Source: Chlamydiota bacterium (GTDB lineage: Bacteria; Chlamydiota; Chlamydiia; Chlamydiales; JAJFMK01). From it: a DNA stretch of 16,382 bases. Below, in pieces: positions 1-8,113 of the stretch. Under the pieces are notes generated by a model. That model saw only the letters and a list, made by a program, of their open reading frames with translations. It had not been told where the DNA came from and searched no databases. The position numbers and the translations under genes are program-made. Numbering within the stretch: the first letter of the stretch is position 1; each line of letters begins with the position of its first letter. The DNA is taken from the NCBI GenBank assembly GCA_021772215.1, contig JAJFMK010000074.1, positions 1-16,382 on the forward strand, in the 5' to 3' direction.

Positions 1-1
1 C

Positions 2-1141
2 AATCCTGAGACTTTAATTCAAGAAATTGAGCAACTCAAAGTTCTTGGCATCAATATCACTCCAGAAAATTTGAAAATTTCAAGTAATGCACACATCACC
101 ATGAATTATCATAAGGATCTTTACTCTTTTGATGCTTTCCGTTCACATAATATTGGCTCTACTCGCCAAGGGGCCGGACCAACCTATGTTGATAAGGCTC
201 AACGTATTGGAATTCGATTAATAGACTTCGTTGACCCTCATCGATTCTCTAAATGTTTGAAAGAAAATTTAGATCGTAAAAGCCGAGAATATTCACATTA
301 TTATTCGAAACAATTTTCGTCACCGTATGATTTCGATGTTGTTTATAATTACTACGAATCAATGTCTGAACAGTTGCGACCGTTTATGATAAATACAACA
401 ACATATCTGACAGATGAAATCGTCTCAGGGAGACGAATAATCGTGGAAGCGGCTCAGGCTATCGGACTTGATCAAGATCACGGCGCATATCCATATGTGA
501 CTGCCTCTTCATCTACTGTAGCAGGACTCGCAACCGGTTCAGGAATTCCTCCTGCGAAATTTCAGAAAGTTGTTGGTGTCCTAGGTGCATATACCGTTCA
601 ATCTGGCACAAGTGGACCCTCTCCATTTTTTAGCGGTTTTAGTGATCAAAATAGTGATTTTGCCAATAAAATTCGTGATTGTGGAAATGAATACGGTCCT
701 ACGATTGCAAATGATCCATTATCTCACACGCCTCGCCGCATTGGTTGGATCGATATTCCTTTAGCACGCTATGCCACACGTGTGAACGGAGTAACAGATG
801 TAGCTTTAACTAAAATAGATGTTTTAGATTCAATTCATACTATTGGGATCTGCGTCGGATATAAGTGCACAGACCGTAAAACCGGTGAAGAAGTTATGCT
901 TTCAGAATATACCCCCGAAGTATCTCTCCTCTTCAATGTAGTTCCTGTAATTGAGGAGCTTTCCGGTTGGGAGTCTGATACTAGCCATGCTGTTTACATT
1001 GAAGATCTTCCTCTTAACGCTCAACTTTTTGTTCATCGAATTGAAGAGCTTTTAGGCGTTCCTATTACAATGGTTAGCAATGGGCCTGAAAGAAGCAGCG
1101 TACTACAAAGTGCTCAAGCTGAGGAGATGCTTTATAATTAG
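2..1141 (+). CDS. purA: Adenylosuccinate synthetase-like protein (5' partial)
   Basis: PurA joins IMP and aspartate with GTP to make adenylosuccinate, the first committed step to AMP, in the cytoplasm. The frame is open to the left edge, so 379 codons remain and about 60 N-terminal residues, including the GDEGKGK P-loop and the GGHNAGHT region, lie outside. Visible family blocks in order are NITPENLKISSNAHITMNYHK, here shortened to SSNAHITMNYHK, then STRQGAGPTYVDKAQRIGIR, EAAQAIGLDQDHGAYPYVT, the guanine-specificity block LTKIDVLD, EELSGWESDTS and the end block GPERSSVL. Several blocks depart from the canonical form: TTGRGIGPAYEDK has become STRQGAGPTYVDK, and extra residues precede RRIGW. 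The gene is visibly A+T-richer than those to its right. An internal TTG at 71 is not the start. A PurZ-type (2-aminoadenylosuccinate synthetase) identity cannot be excluded because the diagnostic N-terminus is missing. Confidence 0.9.
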   Translation, partial: NPETLIQEIEQLKVLGINITPENLKISSNAHITMNYHKDLYSFDAFRSHNIGSTRQGAGPTYVDKAQRIGIRLIDFVDPHRFSKCLKENLDRKSREYSHYYSKQFSSPYDFDVVYNYYESMSEQLRPFMINTTTYLTDEIVSGRRIIVEAAQAIGLDQDHGAYPYVTASSSTVAGLATGSGIPPAKFQKVVGVLGAYTVQSGTSGPSPFFSGFSDQNSDFANKIRDCGNEYGPTIANDPLSHTPRRIGWIDIPLARYATRVNGVTDVALTKIDVLDSIHTIGICVGYKCTDRKTGEEVMLSEYTPEVSLLFNVVPVIEELSGWESDTSHAVYIEDLPLNAQLFVHRIEELLGVPITMVSNGPERSSVLQSAQAEEMLYN

Positions 1142-1176
1142 GGTTCAGCCGGTTTTTCGATGGGACCTGTGGCTCC

Positions 1177-1836
1177 TTAACTCAATTCTAACCTCAAAGA
1201 CTCCTTGATGCTCTCTTCAGGAGAGTCAAGTCTATAACTTGGGCTGATTGACCCACCTCGTAGCACAAGAGCGCGGCCGCAAAAGTAGAGTGCATCGTGA
1301 AAGTCATGCGTGATGAGAAGAATGGTGACCCCGCTCTCCTTTTGAATCTCTTTTAAAAGCGCGTACATCGACTCTTTGGTGATAAGATCTAGCGCTGAAA
1401 AGGGCTCATCCAAAAGCAAGATCGGCGCCTCCACATAAAGAGCGCGCGCAAGTGTAACCCTTTTACGCATTCCCATCGACAACTCACCCGGCAAAGCCCT
1501 CTCTCGTCCCTCAAGACCAACGCAGCTCAATAGATCTTTGGCTCTCCCCTCATCTCGTCTCCTCTTCCCAAGCTCCGAAGCCAACAAAACATTATCCAGC
1601 GCTGATCGCCAAGGAAGCAGCAGATCTTCTTGCATCATATAAGAAAAGCTACCCGAAAGGCTCACCCGCCCCACTTTTGGCTTCAAAAGCCCAACCAAAA
1701 GCCGAAAGATTGTGCTCTTCCCACTTCCCGAACAGCCGAGCAAAGAGACAACCTCTCCCTTCTCCACTTCAAAGGTGACCCTCTCAAGGAGCGGCTCCTC
1801 TCCATAACTAAAATAGAGATCCTCAACTTCGATCAT
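1177..1836 (-). CDS. ABC transporter ATP-binding protein, NitT/TauT (SsuB/TauB/ThiZ) type
   Basis: This is a cytoplasmic ATPase subunit of an ABC importer, 219 residues. Walker A is GCSGSGKST (residues 34-42), the Q-loop is around Q69 in SYMMQED, Walker B is ILLLDEP (139-145) followed by the D-loop SALD, and the switch histidine is H177 in LITHD. The stretch MMQEDLLLPWRSALDNV is characteristic of the nitrate/sulfonate/taurine/HMP importer class. The signature loop is LSMGM instead of LSGGQ; LSGGM is usual in this class, so only the third position is odd. No permease or substrate-binding protein gene is next to it: it converges with the purA-like gene and diverges from the peptidase gene with 53 bp between them. 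The substrate cannot be inferred. No Shine-Dalgarno is seen, but a TATAAT lies just upstream. Confidence 0.9.
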   Translation of the reverse strand: MIEVEDLYFSYGEEPLLERVTFEVEKGEVVSLLGCSGSGKSTIFRLLVGLLKPKVGRVSLSGSFSYMMQEDLLLPWRSALDNVLLASELGKRRRDEGRAKDLLSCVGLEGRERALPGELSMGMRKRVTLARALYVEAPILLLDEPFSALDLITKESMYALLKEIQKESGVTILLITHDFHDALYFCGRALVLRGGSISPSYRLDSPEESIKESLRLELS

Positions 1837-1843
1837 AGCAACG

Positions 1844-1872
1844 ATTATAGCACAATTGCTCTTGCCTCTAAA
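1844..1872 (-). promoter_or_regulatory. Candidate promoter of the ABC ATPase gene
   Basis: On the minus strand TTTAGA (1872-1867), a 17-base spacer and a perfect TATAAT (1849-1844) are seen. The predicted transcription start falls at or next to the A of the ATG at 1836, so the mRNA would be leaderless. This agrees with the lack of a ribosome binding site. It lies inside the 53-bp divergent gap shared with the peptidase gene. Confidence 0.5.
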
Positions 1873-1889
1873 GAGAGTGAGGAGATTTA

Positions 1890-3059
1890 ATGGGAAAAGT
1901 GAATGAGAGACAGAAAAAACTTCTTTTAGAGCTAGATATTGACGGCTGGCTGCTGTTTGACTTTCAGGGAACTAATCAGCTGGCGCTCAGAGAGCTGGCG
2001 TTGGCTCCTGATGCTCATTTGACCAGAAGACTCTTCTATTGGATTCCGAAAGAGGGCGAGCCGGTCAAGCTTCTCCATGCGATTGAGGAGAGCGTGCTAG
2101 ACCATCTGCCGGGAGAGAAAAGAACCTATGCGAGCCATGAAGAGCTTGCAAAGAGGTTGGGCGAGATCTTAAAGGATAAGAAGCGCGTAGCGATGGAAAT
2201 TTCTAAGCTCTGTCATATTCCCTACCTCGCCCGTGTAGACTATGGAACCGTGGAGCTTGTGCAATCTTTTGGCTGCGAAGTAGTCTCCTCATCGCGCCTA
2301 ATTCAAGAGGTGAGCGTTTTAACTCCTAAAGAAATTGTATCACAAAGGCACTCGACAAAAATAGCTGAAGAGGCAGTCGTTGCGGCGTGGCGTCACGTAG
2401 AAGAGAAGCTCCCGCTCACCGAGTATGATCTGCAGCAATTTTTACATAAATTTATGGAGGAGCGTGGCCAAATTGTCGGCTTCCCTCCCCTTGTTGCAGT
2501 CAATGCCAACAGCGCCAATCCGCACTACATCCCGACAAAAGAGAAGAGCTCTCCTATCCAAAAGGGCGATATCTTAATGATCGATATCGGCTGCAAGGAG
2601 CCAAATGGCATCTTCTCCGACATCACCAAGATGGCTCTTGTAGGACGCTCTCCCACGAAAAAAGAAGCGAAAGTCTTTGCCACAGTTTTAGAGGCGCAAA
2701 CCGAAAGTCTTAACCTGATTAAAGAGCGCTGGACCAAAGGAGCCACCATCACTGGCGCAGAGGTCGACGCGCTTGCCCGCAAAATCATCACCGACGCCGG
2801 CTTCGGCAACGCCTTCCTCCACCGCCTCGGCCACTCTGTTACAGAGAGCCTCCATGGCAGCGGCGCCCATCTCGATAGCTTCGAAACTCTCGACGATCGC
2901 CCCCTTCTCCCCAATACCTGCTCGACCATCGAACCGGGCATCTACCTCAAAGGCCAATTTGGCGTCCGTCTCGAGTGCGACCTCCTCCTCTTAGAGCCAC
3001 CCACTCTAGAAATGAGCTCCTCACTTCAGTCAGATTTTAAGCAACTAATTATCAAGTAA
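1890..3059 (+). CDS. M24-family metallopeptidase (Xaa-Pro aminopeptidase/dipeptidase type)
   Basis: A cytoplasmic metallo-exopeptidase that removes residues next to proline, probably for peptide recycling. It has 389 residues: a creatinase-like N-terminal domain (about 1-145) followed by the pita-bread catalytic domain. All five metal ligands of the family are present: D232 in MIDIG, D244 in SDITK, H315 in RLGHS, E348 in TIEPG and E362 in RLECD. The substrate-side histidine of the ANPHY motif is H212. The start at 1890 is supported by AGGAG at 1880-1884, five bases upstream. The alternative long frames inside this gene are shadows. Family membership is firm; whether it acts as aminopeptidase P (PepP) or prolidase (PepQ) cannot be decided from sequence alone. 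Confidence 0.92.
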   Translation: MGKVNERQKKLLLELDIDGWLLFDFQGTNQLALRELALAPDAHLTRRLFYWIPKEGEPVKLLHAIEESVLDHLPGEKRTYASHEELAKRLGEILKDKKRVAMEISKLCHIPYLARVDYGTVELVQSFGCEVVSSSRLIQEVSVLTPKEIVSQRHSTKIAEEAVVAAWRHVEEKLPLTEYDLQQFLHKFMEERGQIVGFPPLVAVNANSANPHYIPTKEKSSPIQKGDILMIDIGCKEPNGIFSDITKMALVGRSPTKKEAKVFATVLEAQTESLNLIKERWTKGATITGAEVDALARKIITDAGFGNAFLHRLGHSVTESLHGSGAHLDSFETLDDRPLLPNTCSTIEPGIYLKGQFGVRLECDLLLLEPPTLEMSSSLQSDFKQLIIK

Positions 3060-3080
3060 TTATTTAAAAAACTCCCCACA

Positions 3081-3089
3081 TGTTATAAT
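3081..3089 (+). promoter_or_regulatory. Extended -10 promoter of the proline-rich protein gene
   Basis: TGtTATAAT is a perfect extended -10 element; no good -35 is seen. Transcription would start near 3096, which is itself an in-frame ATG, 45 bases before the ATG that has a ribosome binding site. Confidence 0.5.
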
Positions 3090-3140
3090 ATAAGTATGGG
3101 AGTAGATATCTATTGCTCCCGTAATTCAAAGGAGTTGAAG

Positions 3141-4247
3141 ATGAATGCAGGCCCGCCATCACCAGCAAGCTCTGGATCACCACCACCACCACCCCAATCT
3201 GTAACCGCAAGTCCGACCCCTCCTAACGTCACCTCTGCAGCGACAGGAGCGGAAGCAGAGCTAAAAACTCAACTCGAATCAAAAGGCCTCACTTTTCAAG
3301 GCGGTGCTACAGCAATTGAAAATGATAAGGGGATAAAATTCACTGTTAGTGACAAAAAGAACAACACTTTCACGGTCTGGATCACCGACACAAAAGAAAT
3401 CACCAACCTTAGCAAAACAGCAAGAGAACTAACTCAAGTCAGTAAACTTGCCCAAAAGATCATTGGCCTCGTTGGCCAGCTTCAAGCTGACAGCGACCTT
3501 CGTCAGGTTGGCTACACAAGTTCAGGTGAATCCTGCGTCAACTACCAGCTCTACTCAAACAACATGCTAAGCTCCTGGGGGACTCAAGGAAAATCCCCTC
3601 TAAGCAGTGGAGAGTTTCAAGTAAAGCTTAGTGAACATCAGAGTGATATGCATTATCTCAATGAGTACATTAAATTGAGAGCCAGCAGCAATTGGGATGG
3701 ACACGAGTTAACTGATCAGATCGATCCTCCCCTTAAAGATGAAAAGGGCGACGATATTCAAATGACTTATCAGAAACTTCTCAATAAAGTTGGTGATATA
3801 GCTGATGATTGGGGAATACCTAACACGAAGGAGAAACCCTTTCATGAAGAGCTTGTCAGGGCCGAAGGAGTGTTAGCCAAAGCTAGACATGGTGTTCATG
3901 GGGCAAAAGAGGCCGTCACCTCTTTAGTTGCAAACTCTCAAACCAAAGTTCCCTCAAACCCCGCCTCCCAAAAGGATGCTATACGCAAGTTATACGGCTA
4001 TGAAGCAGAGCGATTGAGTAATATTGATCTCATCGATCCTGAAAGTGATTCTCAAGAGAAAGCCACCTTAGGAGAGCTCAAAGAGAGGTGGGAGGGCGTA
4101 AAAGGAGGAAAGCCAAAAGGGGTAGATATTGCCCTAAGGATCCAAGCTAACTGTCAACAAGCTTTAGCACCTCCTGCTACTGCAACACTTCCCGGACCTC
4201 CCCCTGCAGGGCCACATAACCCGGACAGCCCAGGCGGGCATATTTAA
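3141..4247 (+). CDS. Proline-rich protein of unknown function, possible secreted effector
   Basis: I do not recognise this 368-residue protein. It begins with a low-complexity Pro/Ser/Thr segment (about residues 1-35, with a run of five prolines encoded mostly by CCA) and ends with another Pro/Gly-rich tail (about 340-368). The middle is hydrophilic and mostly helical in character, without a signal peptide or membrane segment. Disordered proline-rich ends around a soluble core are common in type III secreted proteins of Chlamydiae, but this is only inference. The start at 3141 was chosen because GGAG lies at 3131-3134, six bases upstream. An in-frame ATG at 3096 would add 15 residues and sits exactly where a leaderless transcript from the TATAAT at 3084-3089 would begin, so both starts are possible. 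It stands between the peptidase and the permease with no obvious functional link. Confidence 0.75.
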   Translation: MNAGPPSPASSGSPPPPPQSVTASPTPPNVTSAATGAEAELKTQLESKGLTFQGGATAIENDKGIKFTVSDKKNNTFTVWITDTKEITNLSKTARELTQVSKLAQKIIGLVGQLQADSDLRQVGYTSSGESCVNYQLYSNNMLSSWGTQGKSPLSSGEFQVKLSEHQSDMHYLNEYIKLRASSNWDGHELTDQIDPPLKDEKGDDIQMTYQKLLNKVGDIADDWGIPNTKEKPFHEELVRAEGVLAKARHGVHGAKEAVTSLVANSQTKVPSNPASQKDAIRKLYGYEAERLSNIDLIDPESDSQEKATLGELKERWEGVKGGKPKGVDIALRIQANCQQALAPPATATLPGPPPAGPHNPDSPGGHI

Positions 4248-4316
4248 TCCCTCCTTGCACTCTGGGGAACAATCCTGTAAACTAAAACAGTTTTCTTTAA
4301 AGATAAGTGTTTTATT

Positions 4317-5549
4317 ATGCAGACCCTATCAGTTTGGACAAAAATTAATGCGATCTTTTTAGTTGCGGGCACCTGTATTGGCGGCGGGATGTTAGCGCTG
4401 CCGGTGGCGGCAGGTGTGGGAGGCTATCTGCCCTCTGTTGTCTGTCTTTTTGTTTCTTGGCTAATGATGAGCGCCTCCTCTCTTTTGATCTTAGAGGCAA
4501 ACCTCTGGATGAAGGAGGGCGAGCATGTAATCAGCATGGCAAAGCGCTTTTTAGGTCCTTTAGGGCAGGCGGTCAGCTGGCTACTATTCCTCTATATTTC
4601 CTATGCATCACTAGTTAGCTACTCCGCAGGTGGCGGGCGGATCTTTACAAAATTTTTGAACCAAGCATTCTCTTTAGATCTTGGACAAAATGAGGGAATC
4701 TTTTTAGTTGCTACACTGTTGACGGGAGTGATCTACCTCGGAACAAAAATTGTCGGCCGAATCAACTCCATCCTCTTTTTTGGAATGCTTCTCTCTTATG
4801 CCCTTTTGGTTGGACTTGGCGTCGATGAGGTGAAGCCGCACCTTCTGATAAAGAGCTCCTGGCTAACTTCCTTTTTGGCGCTGCCACTACTGCTCACCTC
4901 CTTTAGCCACCAGACGATGGTGCCGAGCTTAACGCCCTACCTCAAACGACACGCTTGGGCTCTTCGGCTTGCCATCCTCGGTGGCACCTCAATCGCATTT
5001 TTAGTCTACTTCCTCTGGCTCACTATCATCTTAGGAATCGTCCCATTGGGGGGAGAGGGAGGTCTCATTGACGCCTACCTTCTCGGCGTCCCCGCCACTG
5101 AGTTCGTCTCGCAGCATGTGGAGGGCCCCTTTTTAGGATATGTCGTTAACTTCTTCTCCCTCTTCGCCATCGTCACCTCCTACTTAGGAATCGGTCTCGG
5201 CCTCTTCGACTTTCTATCCGACGGCCTTAAGATCAAGGAGAAGGGCTTTGGTAATGTGGCCCTTGGGCTTTTGATGCTCGTCCCCATTACCTTCTTTGCC
5301 ATCTACTATGAAAGGGTCTTCATCGTTGCTATGGAGACCACGGGAGGCGTCGGCGACGCCATCCTCAACGGAATATTTCCCATCCTTATGGTCTGGGTAG
5401 GTCGCTACCACCTCAACCTCAAAAGCGACTGGCAACTTCCCGGAGGCCGCCCTCTCCTTGCCTTCCTCGCCCTTCTCTTCTTTGCTATCCTCAGCTTCGA
5501 AATCGCCATGCTCACCACCAACCTCGTCACCGACGTTTTAACCGCATAA
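4317..5549 (+). CDS. tyrP: Aromatic amino acid permease, TyrP family
   Basis: An inner-membrane importer of the hydroxy/aromatic amino acid permease family, likely for tyrosine or tryptophan, driven by a cation gradient. The 410-residue protein has about 11 hydrophobic segments. Its N-terminal block, FLVAGTCIGGGMLALPVAAG (residues 14-33), is the family hallmark in the first membrane helix. The segments LLLTSFSHQTMVPSLTPYL and the conserved small-residue helices that follow also fit. Chlamydiae depend on host amino acids and commonly carry TyrP genes, often in more than one copy. No clear Shine-Dalgarno precedes the ATG at 4317. The gene seems to be a single transcription unit: 69 bp separate it from the preceding gene, and a new regulated region follows it. 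Confidence 0.88.
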   Translation: MQTLSVWTKINAIFLVAGTCIGGGMLALPVAAGVGGYLPSVVCLFVSWLMMSASSLLILEANLWMKEGEHVISMAKRFLGPLGQAVSWLLFLYISYASLVSYSAGGGRIFTKFLNQAFSLDLGQNEGIFLVATLLTGVIYLGTKIVGRINSILFFGMLLSYALLVGLGVDEVKPHLLIKSSWLTSFLALPLLLTSFSHQTMVPSLTPYLKRHAWALRLAILGGTSIAFLVYFLWLTIILGIVPLGGEGGLIDAYLLGVPATEFVSQHVEGPFLGYVVNFFSLFAIVTSYLGIGLGLFDFLSDGLKIKEKGFGNVALGLLMLVPITFFAIYYERVFIVAMETTGGVGDAILNGIFPILMVWVGRYHLNLKSDWQLPGGRPLLAFLALLFFAILSFEIAMLTTNLVTDVLTA

Positions 5550-5567
5550 AAAAGCAGATTGCACAAA

Positions 5568-5585
5568 ATACTACAAATGTAGTAT
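5568..5585. promoter_or_regulatory. Palindromic operator 1, BlaI/MecI/CopY type
   Basis: ATACTACAAATGTAGTAT: 8-bp arms around a central AA, containing TACAnnTGTA. This is the core recognised by winged-helix repressors of the BlaI/MecI/CopY family. It starts 18 bases after the stop of the permease gene. Its centre is 62 bp, close to six helical turns, from that of operator 2. Confidence 0.65.
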
Positions 5586-5630
5586 AGTTGGGTCAGGTTC
5601 AGTAAAAACCTAAAAAATTTTAACTATAAA

Positions 5631-5646
5631 TACTACATATGTAGTA
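5631..5646. promoter_or_regulatory. Palindromic operator 2, BlaI/MecI/CopY type
   Basis: TACTACATATGTAGTA is a perfect 16-bp palindrome, differing from operator 1 in one central base. It abuts a candidate -10 (TATAAA, 5625-5630) and runs into the ribosome binding site of the acetyltransferase gene, so a bound dimer would cover the transcription start. No repressor of this family is encoded in the window. Confidence 0.7.
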
Positions 5647-5656
5647 GGTGGTGATG

Positions 5657-6205
5657 ATGAGTGTAGTGAAGATTGAGGGGGGGTATAAATTGACAGATCG
5701 CATAGAAGAGAGGCGCGCATCTGAGATTACTGATATGGTCAATCGGGCCTATTGGAACCAGCAAAAGCTCTTTTTTGAAGAGGGCGAAGGGGCTTTAAGA
5801 ACCTCGGAAAGGGAGATTAAGGAGCTATTGCGTGACCCTGAAAAAAAACTCTTTGTGATGACTTTAGAAAAGACAGATCGGATCGCGGGAACAATTCTCT
5901 ACCAGGATTTAGGTGAAGAGGTCGCCTCGTTCGGTCTTTTTGCAGTCGATCCTGAACTGAAGGGCCAGGGGATTGGTGAGAAACTCATGAAGGTGGTGGA
6001 AAAAGAAGCTCTCAGAGCGGGTAAAAGGGTCATCTCGATTGAGATCCTCTCCTTAGCAGACAGGCTTCTCAACTACTACCAAAAGCATGGCTATGAGACG
6101 ACCGGTGCTGTGCATCCCTTCTTTGAGGTAAGCAGAGCAAAGCTCAAGCCGGGCTTCGAAAAGGCCTCCTATCTACAAGCGATTAAGCTTGCTGGAGCAG
6201 CTTAA
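5657..6205 (+). CDS. GNAT-family N-acetyltransferase
   Basis: A cytoplasmic acetyl-CoA-dependent N-acetyltransferase of unknown substrate, 182 residues. Motif A is FAVDPELKGQGIGEKLM (about residues 95-111), with the K-G-Q-G-I-G turn that binds the acetyl-CoA pyrophosphate. Motif B-like NYYQKHGYE (139-147) carries the usual aromatic residues. Start codon: GTG at 5648, GTG at 5651, ATG at 5654 and ATG at 5657 are all in frame; AGGTGG at 5646-5651 favours 5657. Two palindromes of the BlaI/MecI/CopY operator type frame its promoter, so expression is probably repressed until an inducer appears. Its last 23 bases overlap the convergent monooxygenase gene. Confidence 0.87.
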   Translation: MSVVKIEGGYKLTDRIEERRASEITDMVNRAYWNQQKLFFEEGEGALRTSEREIKELLRDPEKKLFVMTLEKTDRIAGTILYQDLGEEVASFGLFAVDPELKGQGIGEKLMKVVEKEALRAGKRVISIEILSLADRLLNYYQKHGYETTGAVHPFFEVSRAKLKPGFEKASYLQAIKLAGAA

Positions 6206-7742
6206 GGAGCGTCTCTTGGAGGGTGGTGACAATATCGGCTGGGCACTCTTTAGCGCGCCAGGCGATGTAGCCGTCGGGGCGCACGAGTGTAGCTCCGCCG
6301 TCGCTGATGCCGAGCTGGTCGAGGGAGCTTTGAGGCATCTCTTGGACCTGGATCGGCAGCGGCTTACCAGCGCGGTCGATTCCTTGACGCCACATCTCCG
6401 ATTTGGAACCTGTGAGAAGAAGAAACTTTTTACCTATCAGATCTTGGACTGCCTTTCCTGATTCGAGCTGAAAATGGGGAAGAAGGTGGCCAGGTTCTGC
6501 GCAAGGAACATAAGACTCGGGAACAGTAAGAGCCCTTTCTGGGAGGAAGAAGCCCTGGCGGTAGGGTAGACCGATATCCTGAGCGAGCAAAAAGCCGGGA
6601 TCATCGAGCGCTTCAATCTGCTTTTTAATCGCCTCTTTATCGAGGGAGGTGATGGCGTCGAGGAGCGGTTTGAAGCGGCTGGAGGTTTTGGAGCCGTAGT
6701 CGATGTGCGATTCCGCGGCGAGACCTCTTTCAGAGAAGTAGCTAAAGAGCAGCTCTCCTGTCGCCCACCCTTCGACAGCAGCGGCGAGCTTCCAGGCGAG
6801 ATTGTGCGCATCTTGGATACCACAGTTCATGCCGAGACCGCCTGTAGGAGGCAACTTATGCGCGGCGTCGCCCGCTAAAAAGATACGACCTAGGCAGTAG
6901 GGATTGGCGATCTTCGCTTCGATTGGCCAGACACTCACATCGATCACTTTGGGGTCGACCTCTTTACGATCCATCGTTTCTCGGATGAGATTGATGCAGC
7001 GCTCATCTGTAAAGTTATCTAAACTCTCTTCACTGCTAGGAGCAAGCTGCATTCCTAAGACAAAGCGTTCCTTGCCATCGATACACTGAAGGTAGCGCCC
7101 CAAAAGGAAGGGGTTAGCAAAAAGTGTGAGCTGCGGCGGCGATTTAACATCGGATTTTACTGTGAAGGTGATATTGACCAGCTTTCCTAAACCCTCATAA
7201 CCGGTCATCTTAATGCCAAACTTTTCGCGTATTTGAGAGTTATGGCCATCGGCTGCAATCACATAATCGGACTCTATAACCTCTTTAGAGGAGCCTTCAA
7301 GGGCGCAGTAGACCTTATCCTCTCTCTCTTCAATTTGGATACAGGAGGCGCCAAAGATCACACTGTCAGGGCAGCGGTTCAGCAGCTCTGACCTTAAGAC
7401 CGCCTCTACCTGCGCCTGCGTTATCATCACAGTGCGCATCGAGCTATAGGGCTCCATCGAACGCGCCAGAGGCTGACGATAGATTGGCGCCTCACCAAAA
7501 CGTGTCACCCAGTCAATGTGACGCTGTTCTTCGGGGAGCTGCTCCTCGTAGAGGGCTTCGGCAACACCAATCTCTTGAAAAATCTCCATGGAGCGCAAAT
7601 TCAATCCGCGCGCCCTTGGCCTCGTGTCGACCTTCTTCTCTTTTTCTATAAGAAGGAAAGGGATACCTCTTTTATGTAATAGAAGCGCCGCCGTCATCCC
7701 CGTAGGCCCTCCGCCAATAATAGTAATCGCTTTCTTTTGCAT
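6183..7742 (-). CDS. FAD-dependent aromatic monooxygenase, PheA/TfdB family
   Basis: A flavoprotein hydroxylase using NAD(P)H and O2 on an unknown, probably aromatic, substrate; 519 residues. The dinucleotide-binding motif GGGPTG is at residues 10-15. The DG motif is YVIAADGHNS (about 160-169). The second FAD motif GRIFLAGDAAHKLPPTGG (about 285-301) is complete. The C-terminal part (about 435-519), with GKKFLLLTG and LVRPDGYIAWR, has the thioredoxin-like domain of phenol-hydroxylase-type enzymes. The start at 7742 is set by GGAGGA at 7753-7748, five bases before the ATG; an upstream in-frame ATG at 7775 has no such site. It lies 61 bp downstream of the broken gene behind sufE on the same strand, so it may share their transcript. 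The host pathway is not apparent. Confidence 0.88.
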   Translation of the reverse strand: MQKKAITIIGGGPTGMTAALLLHKRGIPFLLIEKEKKVDTRPRARGLNLRSMEIFQEIGVAEALYEEQLPEEQRHIDWVTRFGEAPIYRQPLARSMEPYSSMRTVMITQAQVEAVLRSELLNRCPDSVIFGASCIQIEEREDKVYCALEGSSKEVIESDYVIAADGHNSQIREKFGIKMTGYEGLGKLVNITFTVKSDVKSPPQLTLFANPFLLGRYLQCIDGKERFVLGMQLAPSSEESLDNFTDERCINLIRETMDRKEVDPKVIDVSVWPIEAKIANPYCLGRIFLAGDAAHKLPPTGGLGMNCGIQDAHNLAWKLAAAVEGWATGELLFSYFSERGLAAESHIDYGSKTSSRFKPLLDAITSLDKEAIKKQIEALDDPGFLLAQDIGLPYRQGFFLPERALTVPESYVPCAEPGHLLPHFQLESGKAVQDLIGKKFLLLTGSKSEMWRQGIDRAGKPLPIQVQEMPQSSLDQLGISDGGATLVRPDGYIAWRAKECPADIVTTLQETLLKLLQQA

Positions 7743-8113
7743 CGCTCTCCTCCAAAAGTGGTCTAGATCGGTCACAGTAGCGCCGAGACAGTTTTCTTAG
7801 CAATCAGGTTTTACTAAAGTGCCTTTTTTTCTCTCGTTGCTGATGAGGATTTCTCATTTTGGAATCAACATAGAGCGGTTCAATCAAGAGGTGTTCACGC
7901 GTGTCGCCAAGCCGCACAACGTCTAAACTTCCGCAGTTAATCACTGAGTTCTGATAGTCAATGGAGATCACTTCTGATGGCGCAGGAATGAAATCAGCAA
8001 ATGTGAGGTGATATCTATAGAGCTGGCCTTTAGCAATGACAGTCGCTCTAAATTCAAAATCCCCATAGTCATCCTTTTTCCAAGAGAGATTCCTAGCTAA
8101 AGATATTAATCCT

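Noticed and set aside
2525..2994. Several open frames inside the M24 peptidase gene on both strands
   Set aside because: They are shadows of a G+C-richer coding stretch with all five metal ligands in the main frame.
5568..5646. The paired palindromes as TrpR/TyrR operators of the permease gene
   Set aside because: They lie downstream of the permease stop and in front of the acetyltransferase gene, and the TACAnnTGTA core fits the BlaI/MecI/CopY type better.
6189..6823. Frames antisense to or overlapping the monooxygenase gene
   Set aside because: The monooxygenase has complete FAD motifs and a strong ribosome binding site; these frames have Ser/Arg/Pro-rich shadow composition.
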